Notes under the pieces: model-generated
The model's input: only the letters and a program-made list of their open reading frames with translations
Database searches by the model: none
Told to the model about the DNA's origin: nothing
Shown: positions 24,070-32,949 of the stretch, piece by piece
Layout: every line of letters starts with the position of its first letter
Numbering within the stretch: the stretch's first letter is position 1
Made by a program: the position numbers and the translations under genes
Source: Pseudomonas sp.
GTDB lineage: Bacteria; Pseudomonadota; Gammaproteobacteria; Pseudomonadales; Pseudomonadaceae
DNA: 33,533 nucleotides
Direction: 5' to 3'
NCBI RefSeq assembly: GCF_030150285.1
Contig: NZ_JASLGE010000007.1
Location: 1 to 33,533 of the forward strand

Positions 24070-25512
24070 ATGAGCCACGATTATTCGAAGATCGCCAGCG
24101 AGTTGCTGCACAGCCTCGGTGGTGTCGACAACATTGAGCAGGCCGCCCATTGCGTGACGCGCTTGCGCCTGTCACTGAAGGACCCGACGCGGGTCGACAG
24201 CGCAACCTTGAACCAGATTGATCTGGTCAAGGGCTCGTTTTTGACCGGCGGCGTGTACCAGATCGTGATTGGCCCAGGTGAAGTCGAAAAGATCTACGCC
24301 GCCTTGCGTGAGCAAACCGGCCTGGCCGCCGCCACCCTTGCAGACGTCAAGCAAACGGGTGCCGACAAGGCCAATGCCTTGCAACGCCTGGTGCGCGTGT
24401 TTTCCGATGTGTTTATGCCCATCCTGCCCGCGTTGATCATTGCCGGGCTGTTGATGGGCGTGAACAACCTGCTGGGTGCCAAAGGCATGTTCATTGCCGA
24501 TAAAACCCTGCTCCAGGCTTACCCCTCACTGGACGGTGTGTGGAGCCTGATCAACCTCATGGCCAACACCTCGTTTGTGTTCCTGCCCGCCCTGGTGGGC
24601 TGGTCGGCGGCCAAGCGCTTTGGTGGCAGCGAAATCCTTGGCATTGTGCTGGGCCTGATGCTGGTCCACCCCGACCTGCTCAATGCCTGGAACTACGGCA
24701 AGGCCGTGGCTGGGCTAGAGGGCCAAAGCCTGCCGTACTTCAACATTCTGGGTGTGTTCCAGATTGAGAAGGTTGGCTACCAGGGGCAAATCCTGCCGAT
24801 CCTGATGGCCACCTATGTGATGAGCGTGATCGAGAAATGGCTGCGGGCCCGGGTGCCCAATGCCATTCAGTTGCTGGTGGTGCCCATCACCACCATCGTC
24901 ATTACCGGCGTGCTGGCGCTGGCGATTATTGGCCCGGTGACCCGTCACCTGGGCATTCTGATCACCGAAGGCGTGGTGCTGCTGTTTGACGTGGCCCCCG
25001 TACTGGGGGGCATGATTTTTGGCCTGCTGTACGCGCCGCTGGTGATCACCGGCATGCACCACATGTTCCTCGCCGTGGACCTGCAACTGATTGCCACCCA
25101 CGGCGGCACGTTTATCTGGCCGATGATCGTGATGTCCAACCTGGCCCAGGGCAGTGCCGCGCTGGGGGTGTTCTACATGAGCCGCAACGTGCGCGAACGC
25201 AGCATGGCGTCCACCTCGGCGGTCTCGGCGTATTTCGGCATCACTGAACCGGCGATGTTCGGGATCAACCTGCGTTACAAATTTCCGTTTTACGCCGCGC
25301 TGGTCGGCTCGGCCCTGGGCAGCATTTTCCTGTCGCTGAACAAGGTGCAGGCCTCGGCCATTGGGGTTGGTGGCTTGCCGGGCTTTATCTCGATCATTCC
25401 CCAGTACATCCCGATGTTCGTGATCGGCATGCTCGTGGCCCTCGTCGTGCCCTTTGCGCTGACCTGCGCCCTGAGCCTGAAAATTATCCGCCCCGGCTAC
25501 CGCGTCGCCTGA
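24070..25512 (+). CDS. treP: PTS trehalose-specific EIIBC component
   Basis: Imports trehalose across the inner membrane and phosphorylates it to trehalose 6-phosphate. The 480 residues hold an EIIB domain (1-85) with the phosphorylated Cys28 in AAHCVTRLRLSLKD, then an EIIC domain with about ten hydrophobic segments, including the GITEPAMFGINLRYKFPF signature of the glucose/sucrose/trehalose permease family. There is no fused EIIA; that function comes from the EIIA-HPr-EI fusion at 28633-31152. The start is the ATG at 24070 with GGAAG upstream. Tandem TreR operators precede it. The downstream phosphotrehalase fixes the substrate as trehalose. Confidence 0.92.
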   Translation: MSHDYSKIASELLHSLGGVDNIEQAAHCVTRLRLSLKDPTRVDSATLNQIDLVKGSFLTGGVYQIVIGPGEVEKIYAALREQTGLAAATLADVKQTGADKANALQRLVRVFSDVFMPILPALIIAGLLMGVNNLLGAKGMFIADKTLLQAYPSLDGVWSLINLMANTSFVFLPALVGWSAAKRFGGSEILGIVLGLMLVHPDLLNAWNYGKAVAGLEGQSLPYFNILGVFQIEKVGYQGQILPILMATYVMSVIEKWLRARVPNAIQLLVVPITTIVITGVLALAIIGPVTRHLGILITEGVVLLFDVAPVLGGMIFGLLYAPLVITGMHHMFLAVDLQLIATHGGTFIWPMIVMSNLAQGSAALGVFYMSRNVRERSMASTSAVSAYFGITEPAMFGINLRYKFPFYAALVGSALGSIFLSLNKVQASAIGVGGLPGFISIIPQYIPMFVIGMLVALVVPFALTCALSLKIIRPGYRVA

Positions 25513-25521
25513 CCCTCGTTC

Positions 25522-25564
25522 TGTAGTCGCTGCCGAAGGCTGCGATGGGCTGCGAAGCGGCCCC
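25522..25564. repeat. REP-like palindromic element
   Basis: The treP-treC gap contains a GTAGTCGCTGCCGAAGGC start, a GCTGCGATGGGCTGCGAA centre and a GCGGCCCC end, resembling the common Pseudomonas intergenic repeat built on GTAGCCGCTGCCG...GCGGCCCC. Such elements can protect the upstream part of an mRNA. It begins 10 bases after the treP stop, within the operon. Confidence 0.6.
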
Positions 25565-25593
25565 TTTTACAACGATTATGCAAGGAGCCTCTC

Positions 25594-27234
25594 ATGCAAG
25601 ACTGGCAGCGTTCGGTGATCTATCAGATCTACCCAAAAAGTTTTCACAGCCACGCGGGCAACGCCACCGGTGACTTGCTGGGCGTGGTCGACAAGCTCGA
25701 TTACCTGCAATGGCTGGGGGTTGATTACCTGTGGCTGACGCCGTTTTTGCGCTCGCCGCAGCGTGACAACGGCTATGACATCAGCGACTACTACGCCATC
25801 GACCCGAGTTACGGCAGCATGGCCGATTGCGAGTTGCTGATTCGCGAGGCCAAGGTGCGCGGCATGAAGCTGATGCTCGATATCGTGGTCAATCACACGT
25901 CCATCGAGCACGAGTGGTTCCAGCAAGCACGCAGCAGCCTCGACAACCCGTACCGCGATTTTTATATCTGGCGCGACCAGCCGAACAACTGGGAGTCCAA
26001 GTTTGGCGGTTCGGCCTGGGAGTACGAGGCGCAAACCGGCCAGTATTATTTGCACCTGTTTGACCACACCCAGGCCGACCTGAATTGGGACAACCCCAAG
26101 GTGCGCGCCGAAGTGTACAAACTGATGGGCTTTTGGCGTGACAAGGGTGTGGGCGGTTTCCGCCTGGACGTGATCAACCTGATCTCCAAGCCTGTGCACT
26201 TTCCTGAAGACAGCAGCGACGGGCGGCGTTTCTACACCGACGGCCCCCAGGTGCACGAGTACTTGCAAGAGATGCATCGCGAGGTTTTCGCCGGGCACGA
26301 TCTGGTCAGCGTCGGTGAAATGTCATCCACGAGCCTCGACCATTGCATTCGCTACTCAAACCCTCAAAGCCGCGAACTGTCGATGACGTTCAACTTCCAT
26401 CACTTGAAAGTGGACTACCCGAACATGCAGAAGTGGGTGCGCGCCGACTTCGATTTCCTTGAACTCAAGCGCATCCTCTCGAACTGGCAAGTGGGCATGC
26501 AGGCGGGTGGCGGCTGGAACGCGCTGTTCTGGTGTAACCATGATCAGCCTCGGGCTGTGTCGCGCTTTGGTGATGACGGCGAGCATCGCGTGGTCTCGGC
26601 CAAAATGCTCGCCACGGCGCTGCATTGCCTGCAAGGCACACCGTATGTGTACCAGGGTGAAGAAATCGGCATGACCAACCCGGGGTTTGAGCGCATCGAG
26701 CAGTACCGCGACGTCGAAACCCTGAACATCTACCGCCTCAAGCGCGAGGCGGGCGAGCCCCATGACGCGGTGATGGCCGCCATTCAGCAAAAGTCTCGGG
26801 ACAACAGCCGCACGCCGATGCAATGGAGCCAGCAGGCCAATGCCGGTTTCAGTACGGCTGAGCCGTGGATCGGCATTCCTGAAAACGCCGCGTTGATCAA
26901 CGTCGAAGCCCAACGCAATGACCCGAACTCGGTGCTGCACCATTACCGTCAATTGATCGCCTTGCGCCGTGAAGAAGCTTTGCTGCAGCACGGTGAATAT
27001 CACGAATTGCTGCCCGATCATCCGCACGTGTGGGCGTATCTGCGCCAAGGCGAAGGCGAGCGCCTGCTGGTGGTCAACAACTTCTACGGCACACCGTGTG
27101 ACATCGACCTTGCGGGCATTACCGCAGGCCAGTCGCAGCGGTTGCTGATCAGCAACTACGACGACAACCCGATGCGTACCGGCGCCATCACCTTGCGTCC
27201 GTACGAGTCGTTTGCCCTGCACCTGAAGGATTAA
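25594..27234 (+). CDS. treC: Alpha,alpha-phosphotrehalase (trehalose-6-phosphate hydrolase)
   Basis: Cuts trehalose 6-phosphate into glucose and glucose 6-phosphate in the cytoplasm. The 546-residue GH13 enzyme begins WQRSVIYQIYPKSF and has the conserved regions DIVVNHTS (about 96-103), GFRLDVINL with the nucleophile Asp192, SVGEMSS with the acid/base Glu242, and NHDQPR with Asp317. The C-terminal beta domain ends at the stop. AAGGAG stands 7-8 bases before the ATG. Related oligo-1,6-glucosidases share the fold, but the position after treP supports the trehalose 6-phosphate role. Between treP and treC is an 81-base gap with a REP-like element. Confidence 0.92.
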   Translation: MQDWQRSVIYQIYPKSFHSHAGNATGDLLGVVDKLDYLQWLGVDYLWLTPFLRSPQRDNGYDISDYYAIDPSYGSMADCELLIREAKVRGMKLMLDIVVNHTSIEHEWFQQARSSLDNPYRDFYIWRDQPNNWESKFGGSAWEYEAQTGQYYLHLFDHTQADLNWDNPKVRAEVYKLMGFWRDKGVGGFRLDVINLISKPVHFPEDSSDGRRFYTDGPQVHEYLQEMHREVFAGHDLVSVGEMSSTSLDHCIRYSNPQSRELSMTFNFHHLKVDYPNMQKWVRADFDFLELKRILSNWQVGMQAGGGWNALFWCNHDQPRAVSRFGDDGEHRVVSAKMLATALHCLQGTPYVYQGEEIGMTNPGFERIEQYRDVETLNIYRLKREAGEPHDAVMAAIQQKSRDNSRTPMQWSQQANAGFSTAEPWIGIPENAALINVEAQRNDPNSVLHHYRQLIALRREEALLQHGEYHELLPDHPHVWAYLRQGEGERLLVVNNFYGTPCDIDLAGITAGQSQRLLISNYDDNPMRTGAITLRPYESFALHLKD

Positions 27235-27249
27235 TCGCCGTAGAAGCGA

Positions 27250-27292
27250 GCTTGCTCGCGATCTTTTAACGATCAAAAGATCGCGAGCAAGC
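27250..27292. repeat. REP doublet (REPIN-like) hairpin between treC and porin gene
   Basis: Arms GCTTGCTCGCGATCTTTT (27250-27267) and its exact complement (27275-27292) flank seven bases, so an 18-bp perfect stem can form. The outer sequences GTAGAAGCGAGC and GCGAGCGCCTACA are typical of Pseudomonas REP elements. It may end or weaken transcription between treC and the porin gene, making porin expression partly separate. Confidence 0.75.
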
Positions 27293-27347
27293 GAGCGCCT
27301 ACAGAAATGACGTGGTTTCAACTCCAATAAAAATAAAAAAGGTCGTT

Positions 27348-28571
27348 ATGAAAACCCTACTTAATCGCAGCATTTTTACCGCGTGCGTGTGCTTGTTGGC
27401 ACCACTTTCGGCGCAGGCACTGCAATTCTCCGGGTACTTGCGCAGCGGTATCGGCAACTCGCTTGAGGGCGGCAAACAGTCCTGTTTCAAGCTGCCCGGC
27501 GCTGAGGCCAAATACCGCCTGGGCAACGAGTGTGAGCAGTACGCCGAACTGGAGCTGCGCCAGGATGTGTACAGCTTTGACGACGGTTCGGTGCTGAGCG
27601 TCGATGGCATGGCGTCGCTGTATAACCTGTACAACCGCAACCTCACCTTTCAGGGCGACAACGGTTCGGCGCGTTTGCCGCAGTTGTATGCGCAATGGTC
27701 CAACCTGCCGAGCCTCAATGGCGGTTCGCTGTGGGCCGGGCGGCGTTACTACAAACGCAATGACATCCATATCTCCGACTTCTACTACTGGAACCAGAGC
27801 GCGACCGGCGCAGGCATTGAAGATGTAGTGATTGGCGGCCTGAAATACAGCTATGCCCTGTCGCGCAAAGACAGCTTGTATCAGGAAAACTACGTCACCC
27901 GTCACGACTTCAACGTCGCGGGCTTCAATACCAACCCCGGCGGCCAGCTGGAGTTCGGCCTCAGCTATCTGGAAAAACCGCAGCGCACCGAAGCGCACAG
28001 CGGCTGGGCCATCACGGCGCAGCACGTACAAAGCGATTTTTGGGGGGGCCAAAACAAGTTGGCGCTGCAGTACGGTGAAGGTTCCGGTACCGGGTTGGGT
28101 TACACCGGCGACACCCGGCTGGACAACAGCAGCAAACGCTACCGCCTTGTCGAGTTTTTTGACTGGCAAGTGACGCCGCGTTTTGGCGGTCAGATTGAAG
28201 CGGTGTATCAAAAGGATTTTCGCCCGGATGGCGGCAATCAGGTGTGGTGGTCGGTGGGCGTTCGCCCGGCTTATGCCGTGACTGAGCAGTTCAAGCTGGT
28301 AACAGAGCTGGGGCACGATCAGGTCAAGGCCACCGGCGGCACGCGCACATTAAGCAAGTTCACCTTCGCGCCGACCTGGTCGCCCAACGGGCCGGGGTTC
28401 TGGGCACGACCTGAAGTGCGTGTGTATTACACCTACGCCAGTTGGAACAAAGCGGCGCAACGGGCGGCCACTCTACAGGACGCCGGTTCAGCCCTGTCTG
28501 ACAGCGGTGCTTTTGGCTCGGCGCGGCACGGGTCAAACGCCGGGGTACAAATCGAATACTGGTGGAAATAA
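27348..28571 (+). CDS. LamB/maltoporin-like carbohydrate porin
   Basis: A 407-residue outer-membrane porin. The signal peptide (MKTLLNRSIFTACVCLLAPL, cut after AQA at about 24) is followed by LQFSGYLRSGIGNS, the start pattern of LamB. The KYRLGNECEQYAELELRQD segment and the aromatic C-terminal YWWK (a membrane-inserting last strand) fit maltoporin-type beta barrels. It should let trehalose or similar sugars into the periplasm. The start is the ATG at 27348, since the upstream part of the frame has no family likeness. Its place inside the trehalose operon is the evidence for its substrate. Confidence 0.88.
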   Translation: MKTLLNRSIFTACVCLLAPLSAQALQFSGYLRSGIGNSLEGGKQSCFKLPGAEAKYRLGNECEQYAELELRQDVYSFDDGSVLSVDGMASLYNLYNRNLTFQGDNGSARLPQLYAQWSNLPSLNGGSLWAGRRYYKRNDIHISDFYYWNQSATGAGIEDVVIGGLKYSYALSRKDSLYQENYVTRHDFNVAGFNTNPGGQLEFGLSYLEKPQRTEAHSGWAITAQHVQSDFWGGQNKLALQYGEGSGTGLGYTGDTRLDNSSKRYRLVEFFDWQVTPRFGGQIEAVYQKDFRPDGGNQVWWSVGVRPAYAVTEQFKLVTELGHDQVKATGGTRTLSKFTFAPTWSPNGPGFWARPEVRVYYTYASWNKAAQRAATLQDAGSALSDSGAFGSARHGSNAGVQIEYWWK

Positions 28572-28632
28572 ACCACGCTGCCGGGGGCGCATGCGCCACG
28601 GGTCTTTAACCGAATCTACTGCAGGTGAAGTC

Positions 28633-31152
28633 ATGGTCACATCCCAACAATTGGAACTGCTGGCACCTTTGTCCGGCGTGCTCGTCCCGCTGGATACGGT
28701 GCCGGATCCGGTGTTTGCCAGCCGCCTGATCGGCGACGGGGTGTGCATCGACCCCACCTCGCAACGGTTACATGCGCCATTGGCCGGGGTGATCAGCAAC
28801 CTGCAGCACACCGGGCACGCCATCAGCATCACCCACGACAGCGGCGTGCAGGTGTTGCTGCACATCGGCCTGGACACCGTGAACCTGGGCGGCAAGGGCT
28901 TCACCTGCCATGTGGTTGAAGGTCAGCGGGTTGAAGCCGGTGATGCCCTCATTGAGTTCGACGCCGACTACCTGGCCTTGCATGCTCGCAGCCTGCTGAC
29001 GCTGATGCTGATCGTCAGTGGCGAGCCGTTTGCGTTGCAGGTCGAGGGCGGTGCGTTGGTCGACAGCGCGCAGCCGCTGTTGCGGGTGCAACCGGGTGGC
29101 GGTGGCCCCGTGACGGAAATAACCGACAGCGAAACGCTGACGTCAGCGCCGCAACCCCTGCCGAACCTTAATGGCTTGCACGCTCGCCCCGCCGCGGTGC
29201 TGGCCCAGGCCGCCAAAGGGTTTGACGCAACCGTCCACCTGCACACTGCCCGCAGCAGCGCCAATGCCAAGTCACTGGTGGCGATCATGGCGTTGCAAAC
29301 CGTGCACGGTGACGCGGTGCGGGTGAGCGCGGCCGGGCCTGACGCCGAGGCGGCGCTCAAGGCCTTGACCGAACTGTTAGCGGCAGGGTGTGGCGAAGGC
29401 GCGGTGATCGCCGTGGTGCCGGAGCCGGAGCCGGAGCACAAGGTGCTTGTCGAGCCCGGCGACGTATTGAGCGGTGTGTGCGCGTCATCGGGGTCGGCCT
29501 TTGGCTATGTCGTGCAGATCACCGAACAACGTTTGGACATCGTTGAAGCGGGCACCGGGGTTCAGCCCGAAACTGACCGCTTGCAACAGGCCTTGGCGCA
29601 CGCGGGCCAGGCCTTGCAAGCGTTGTGTGACACCGCGCCGGGCAAGGCCCAGCGCGATATTTTCAAAGCGCATCAGGCGTTGCTGGAAGATCCGGGGCTC
29701 TTGACTCAGGCTCAGAACCTGATTGACCAGGGTAAAAGTGCCGCCTTTGCCTGGCACGGCGCGACCCAAGCCACCTCGACCTTATTCAAGGGGCTGGGCA
29801 ATCGTTTGCTGGCCGAGCGGGCGCTGGACCTGGACGATGTGGGCCAACGGGTGCTCAGGTGGCTGCTGGGGGTGGATGACACGGCCATGAGCCTGCCGGA
29901 GCGGGCGATCCTGATTGCTGAGCAGCTCACGCCCTCTCAAACCGCCGCACTTGACACCCAAAAAGTGGTGGGTTTTGCCACCGTGGGCGGCGGCGCAACC
30001 AGTCACGTCGCCATCCTGGCCCGCGCATTGGGGCTGCCAGCGCTGTGTGGTATGCCGCAGCAGGTGCTAAGCGTGGCGGACGGCTCGCCGGTATTGCTCG
30101 ATGCGTACACGGGCCAATTGCACGTGCGGCCCGATACGGCGCAGGTCGAACACCTCGAGGCCCAACACGCCCGGCAGCACGCGCGGCACCAGCGCGACCT
30201 GCAACAAGCTTCGCTGGCGGCGAAAACCCTGGACGGCCATCGTATTGAAGTCAGCGCCAATATCGCTTCGCTGGCCGAGGCGCAGCAGGCTGTTGCGCTG
30301 GGCGCAGAGGGCGTGGGCCTGCTGCGCTCGGAGTTTCTCTACCTGGAACGCAGCCACGCCCCCAGTCACGAGGAACAAGCCCATACCTACAGCGCCATCG
30401 CCCGTACCGTTGGGGCCGACCATAACCTGGTGGTACGTACGCTGGATGTCGGCGGCGACAAACCACTGGCCTATGTACCGATGGCACACGAGACCAACCC
30501 GTTTTTGGGCATGCGCGGTATTCGCCTGTGCCTGGAGCGCCCAGAGTTGTTGCGTGAACAGTTTCGGGCGATGCTGGCCTGCGTTGACCTGGCGCGGCTG
30601 CACATCATGTTACCGATGGTCACCCAGGTGTCAGAGGTGCGCCGGGCCCGTCAATTGCTGCAAGAGCAGGCGCAGGCGCTGGGCATCACCGCGTTACCCA
30701 AACTGGGGATCATGATTGAAGTCCCCGCCGCGGCCTTGATGGCTGACGTGTTGGCCCCTGAAGTCGATTTCTTTTCGATAGGCACCAACGACCTGACCCA
30801 ATACACCCTGGCGATGGACCGCGATCACCCGCGTTTGGCCAGCCAGGCCGACAGCCTTCACCCGGCGGTGCTGCGCTTGATCGCGACCACGGTCAAGGCC
30901 GCCCATGCCCACAGCAAATGGGTGGGCGTGTGCGGTGCATTGGCCTCCGAAGCACTGGCGGTACCCGTGTTGTTGGGGTTGGGCGTTGATGAACTGTCGG
31001 TGAGCGTACCGTTGATCCCCGCGATCAAGGCCCGGGTACGCGAGTTGGACCTTGCCGACTGCCAGGCCCTGGCCGCGCAGGTGCTGGGTCTCGAAAGTGC
31101 TGAGCAGGTCCGTGTGGCCTTGCAGGCTCAATCCCACGTGTTGGAGTACTGA
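28633..31152 (+). CDS. PTS EIIA(Glc)-HPr-EI fusion protein
   Basis: Supplies the full phosphoryl chain from phosphoenolpyruvate to the trehalose EIIB. The 839 residues hold an EIIA(Glc)-like domain (1-150) with the active His77 in LLHIGLDTV, an HPr domain (about 175-265) with His183 in GLHARPA, and enzyme I (about 280-839) with His458 in GGGATSHVAIL and the PEP-binding segments IEVPAAALMAD and GTNDLTQYTLAMDRDHPR. The start is the ATG at 28633. Such triple fusions are typical of sugar PTS clusters in Pseudomonas (the NagF and FruB types). It is sometimes labelled ptsP, but the true nitrogen-PTS enzyme I has a GAF domain that is not seen here. Confidence 0.93.
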   Translation: MVTSQQLELLAPLSGVLVPLDTVPDPVFASRLIGDGVCIDPTSQRLHAPLAGVISNLQHTGHAISITHDSGVQVLLHIGLDTVNLGGKGFTCHVVEGQRVEAGDALIEFDADYLALHARSLLTLMLIVSGEPFALQVEGGALVDSAQPLLRVQPGGGGPVTEITDSETLTSAPQPLPNLNGLHARPAAVLAQAAKGFDATVHLHTARSSANAKSLVAIMALQTVHGDAVRVSAAGPDAEAALKALTELLAAGCGEGAVIAVVPEPEPEHKVLVEPGDVLSGVCASSGSAFGYVVQITEQRLDIVEAGTGVQPETDRLQQALAHAGQALQALCDTAPGKAQRDIFKAHQALLEDPGLLTQAQNLIDQGKSAAFAWHGATQATSTLFKGLGNRLLAERALDLDDVGQRVLRWLLGVDDTAMSLPERAILIAEQLTPSQTAALDTQKVVGFATVGGGATSHVAILARALGLPALCGMPQQVLSVADGSPVLLDAYTGQLHVRPDTAQVEHLEAQHARQHARHQRDLQQASLAAKTLDGHRIEVSANIASLAEAQQAVALGAEGVGLLRSEFLYLERSHAPSHEEQAHTYSAIARTVGADHNLVVRTLDVGGDKPLAYVPMAHETNPFLGMRGIRLCLERPELLREQFRAMLACVDLARLHIMLPMVTQVSEVRRARQLLQEQAQALGITALPKLGIMIEVPAAALMADVLAPEVDFFSIGTNDLTQYTLAMDRDHPRLASQADSLHPAVLRLIATTVKAAHAHSKWVGVCGALASEALAVPVLLGLGVDELSVSVPLIPAIKARVRELDLADCQALAAQVLGLESAEQVRVALQAQSHVLEY

Positions 31153-31154
31153 AC

Positions 31155-31433
31155 ATGTTCGCCAAATGGCAGCAGGCCTTCTGGAAAGCGTTGACCCCGG
31201 ATCTGGTGGAAGACAAGGCGACGGAGCCACCCGCTTCGTCGCTGGACGGTGCGGTACTGGCGGCCTTGGGAGGGGCCAGCAACCTCAAGTCGCAACAACG
31301 CGTTGCCCTGACCCGGGTTCGTGTGGAACTCAACGACGCCACAAGGCTCGACCTTCACGCGCTGAACGCGGCTGGCGTACCGGGCGTAATGACCTTGGCG
31401 GGCGGCGTCGTGCACCTGATCGTCGGGCGCTGA
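31155..31433 (+). CDS. EIIB-like small protein lacking the active cysteine
   Basis: A 92-residue protein that begins 2 bases after the EIIA-HPr-EI stop. Residues 30-92 align by eye with the glucose-type EIIB domain: AVLAALGGASNLKSQQRVAL, TRVRVELND, then LNAAGVPGVM and a final VVHLIVGR. In a working EIIB the phosphorylated residue is the Cys of a CxTRLRV motif; here this position is Ala51 (AL-TRVRV). It therefore cannot carry phosphate in the usual way and TreP already has an EIIB. It may be a regulatory or decoy partner for the EIIA domain, or a relic. The frame, ATG and spacing support real translation. Confidence 0.8.
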   Translation: MFAKWQQAFWKALTPDLVEDKATEPPASSLDGAVLAALGGASNLKSQQRVALTRVRVELNDATRLDLHALNAAGVPGVMTLAGGVVHLIVGR

Positions 31434-31572
31434 GCCCTGATCGGCACGCGCTTGCCAGTGCCCGCCTGCGGCAGTTAGCCACCCCGGCCTTACGGTTTCG
31501 TAACTGCGGGTGTATCGTATTCGCCTTTTGCGGGTCTGTGGCCTGCGCCGGATACGAGAGGTAGTTGAACCC

Positions 31573-32949
31573 ATGTCCTTTACCCGTCGACAAATACTCG
31601 GTGGTTTAGCCGGCCTGGTCGTGGTGGGTGTGGGCGCAGGAGGCGCTTCGCGTTACTGGTTGGGAAAAATGGCGGATGCCGACGCGGGCCACGATTACGA
31701 GTTGATCGCCGCCCCGCTGGACGTCGAACTGGTGCCCGGTCACCAGACCGAGGCCTGGGCCTTTGGCCCTTCGGCACCGGGTACCGAGTTGCGGGTACGC
31801 CAGGGTGAATGGCTGCGGGTGCGCTTTATCAACCACCTGCCCGTGGCCACCACGATTCATTGGCACGGCATCCGCCTGCCGCTGGAAATGGACGGCGTGC
31901 CGTATGTCTCGCAGTTGCCGGTGTTGCCGGGCGAGTACTTCGATTACACATTCCGCGTGCCGGACGCCGGCAGCTTCTGGTATCACCCCCACGTCAACAG
32001 CAGCGAAGAACTGGGCCGTGGCCTGGTGGGGCCGCTGATTGTGGAGGAGCGTGAGCCCACCGGCTTCAAGCACGAGCGCACCCTGAGCATCAAAAACTGG
32101 CACGTTGATGAAGAAGGTGGGTTCCTGCCGTTCAGCATCACCCGCGAAGCGGCGCGTGGCGGTACACCGGGGCGCCTGTCGACGATCAACGGCAGCCATG
32201 TGCCGACGGTTGATTTGCCGGCCGGGCAGATCACCCGTGTGCGCCTGCTCAACCTCGACAACACGCTGACCTACCGCCTGAATATTCCGGGTGTTGAGGC
32301 CAGAATCTATGCGCTGGACGGCAACCCCATCGAGCCACGCCCGTTGGGCAAGGATTACTGGCTGGGCCCTGGCATGCGTATTTGCCTGGCCATCAAGGCC
32401 CCGGCGGCGGGCGAAGAGTTGTCGCTGCGCGACGGGCCTGTGCGATTGGGCACATTGCGTTCGGTGCCCAACAGTGAGGCTCCAGGCGAGTGGCCGCCGG
32501 CTTTGCCTGCCAACCCGATTGCCGAACCCGACATGGCCAATGCCGAGAAGATTAACTTCAACTTCGAATGGGTCGGTTCGGTGTCCGAGAATCAGGACAG
32601 CGACCAACCGCCCAGCCTGTGGCAAATCAACGGGGTGGCCTGGGATATCAAGGACAAGACCTGCGCCGACCGGCCGATTGCCAAGCTTGAACTGGGCAAG
32701 AGCTATATTTTTGAACTCAAGAACATGACGCAGTACCAGCACCCGATTCATTTGCACGGCATGACCTTCAAGGTGCTGGCCTCCAACCGTCATAAAATCA
32801 CGCCGTACTTCACCGACACTTATCTGTTGGGTAAAAACGAGCGTGCCCGGGTTGCCCTGGTGGCGGATAATCCCGGCGTGTGGATGTTCCACTGCCATGT
32901 GATCGATCACATGGAAACCGGTCTTATGGCAGCTATCGAGGTTTCGTAA
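31573..32949 (+). CDS. Multicopper oxidase (Tat-exported)
   Basis: A 458-residue periplasmic copper oxidase of the laccase/CueO/CopA type. A Tat signal starts with SFTRRQILGG (Arg5, Arg6) and a hydrophobic core. Copper ligands occur in the usual pairs: HWHGIRLP, FWYHPHVN, HPIHLHGM and HCHVIDHMETGLM. A Met-rich insert of the CueO type is not obvious. The start is the ATG at 31573; the GAGAGG upstream is a little distant. Its last base overlaps the tadA start, so the two are translated together. From memory, a probable metallo-oxidoreductase also precedes tadA in P. aeruginosa, so this is the core side of the variable region. Confidence 0.9.
   Translation: MSFTRRQILGGLAGLVVVGVGAGGASRYWLGKMADADAGHDYELIAAPLDVELVPGHQTEAWAFGPSAPGTELRVRQGEWLRVRFINHLPVATTIHWHGIRLPLEMDGVPYVSQLPVLPGEYFDYTFRVPDAGSFWYHPHVNSSEELGRGLVGPLIVEEREPTGFKHERTLSIKNWHVDEEGGFLPFSITREAARGGTPGRLSTINGSHVPTVDLPAGQITRVRLLNLDNTLTYRLNIPGVEARIYALDGNPIEPRPLGKDYWLGPGMRICLAIKAPAAGEELSLRDGPVRLGTLRSVPNSEAPGEWPPALPANPIAEPDMANAEKINFNFEWVGSVSENQDSDQPPSLWQINGVAWDIKDKTCADRPIAKLELGKSYIFELKNMTQYQHPIHLHGMTFKVLASNRHKITPYFTDTYLLGKNERARVALVADNPGVWMFHCHVIDHMETGLMAAIEVS

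Noticed and set aside
28420..28632. Upstream extension of the EIIA-HPr-EI frame.
   Set aside because: It overlaps the porin gene and has no domain likeness. The EIIA domain begins just after the ATG at 28633.
31606..32910. A 434-codon minus-strand frame opposite the multicopper oxidase.
   Set aside because: The plus strand carries all copper motifs and a Tat signal. The minus frame has no recognisable domain.
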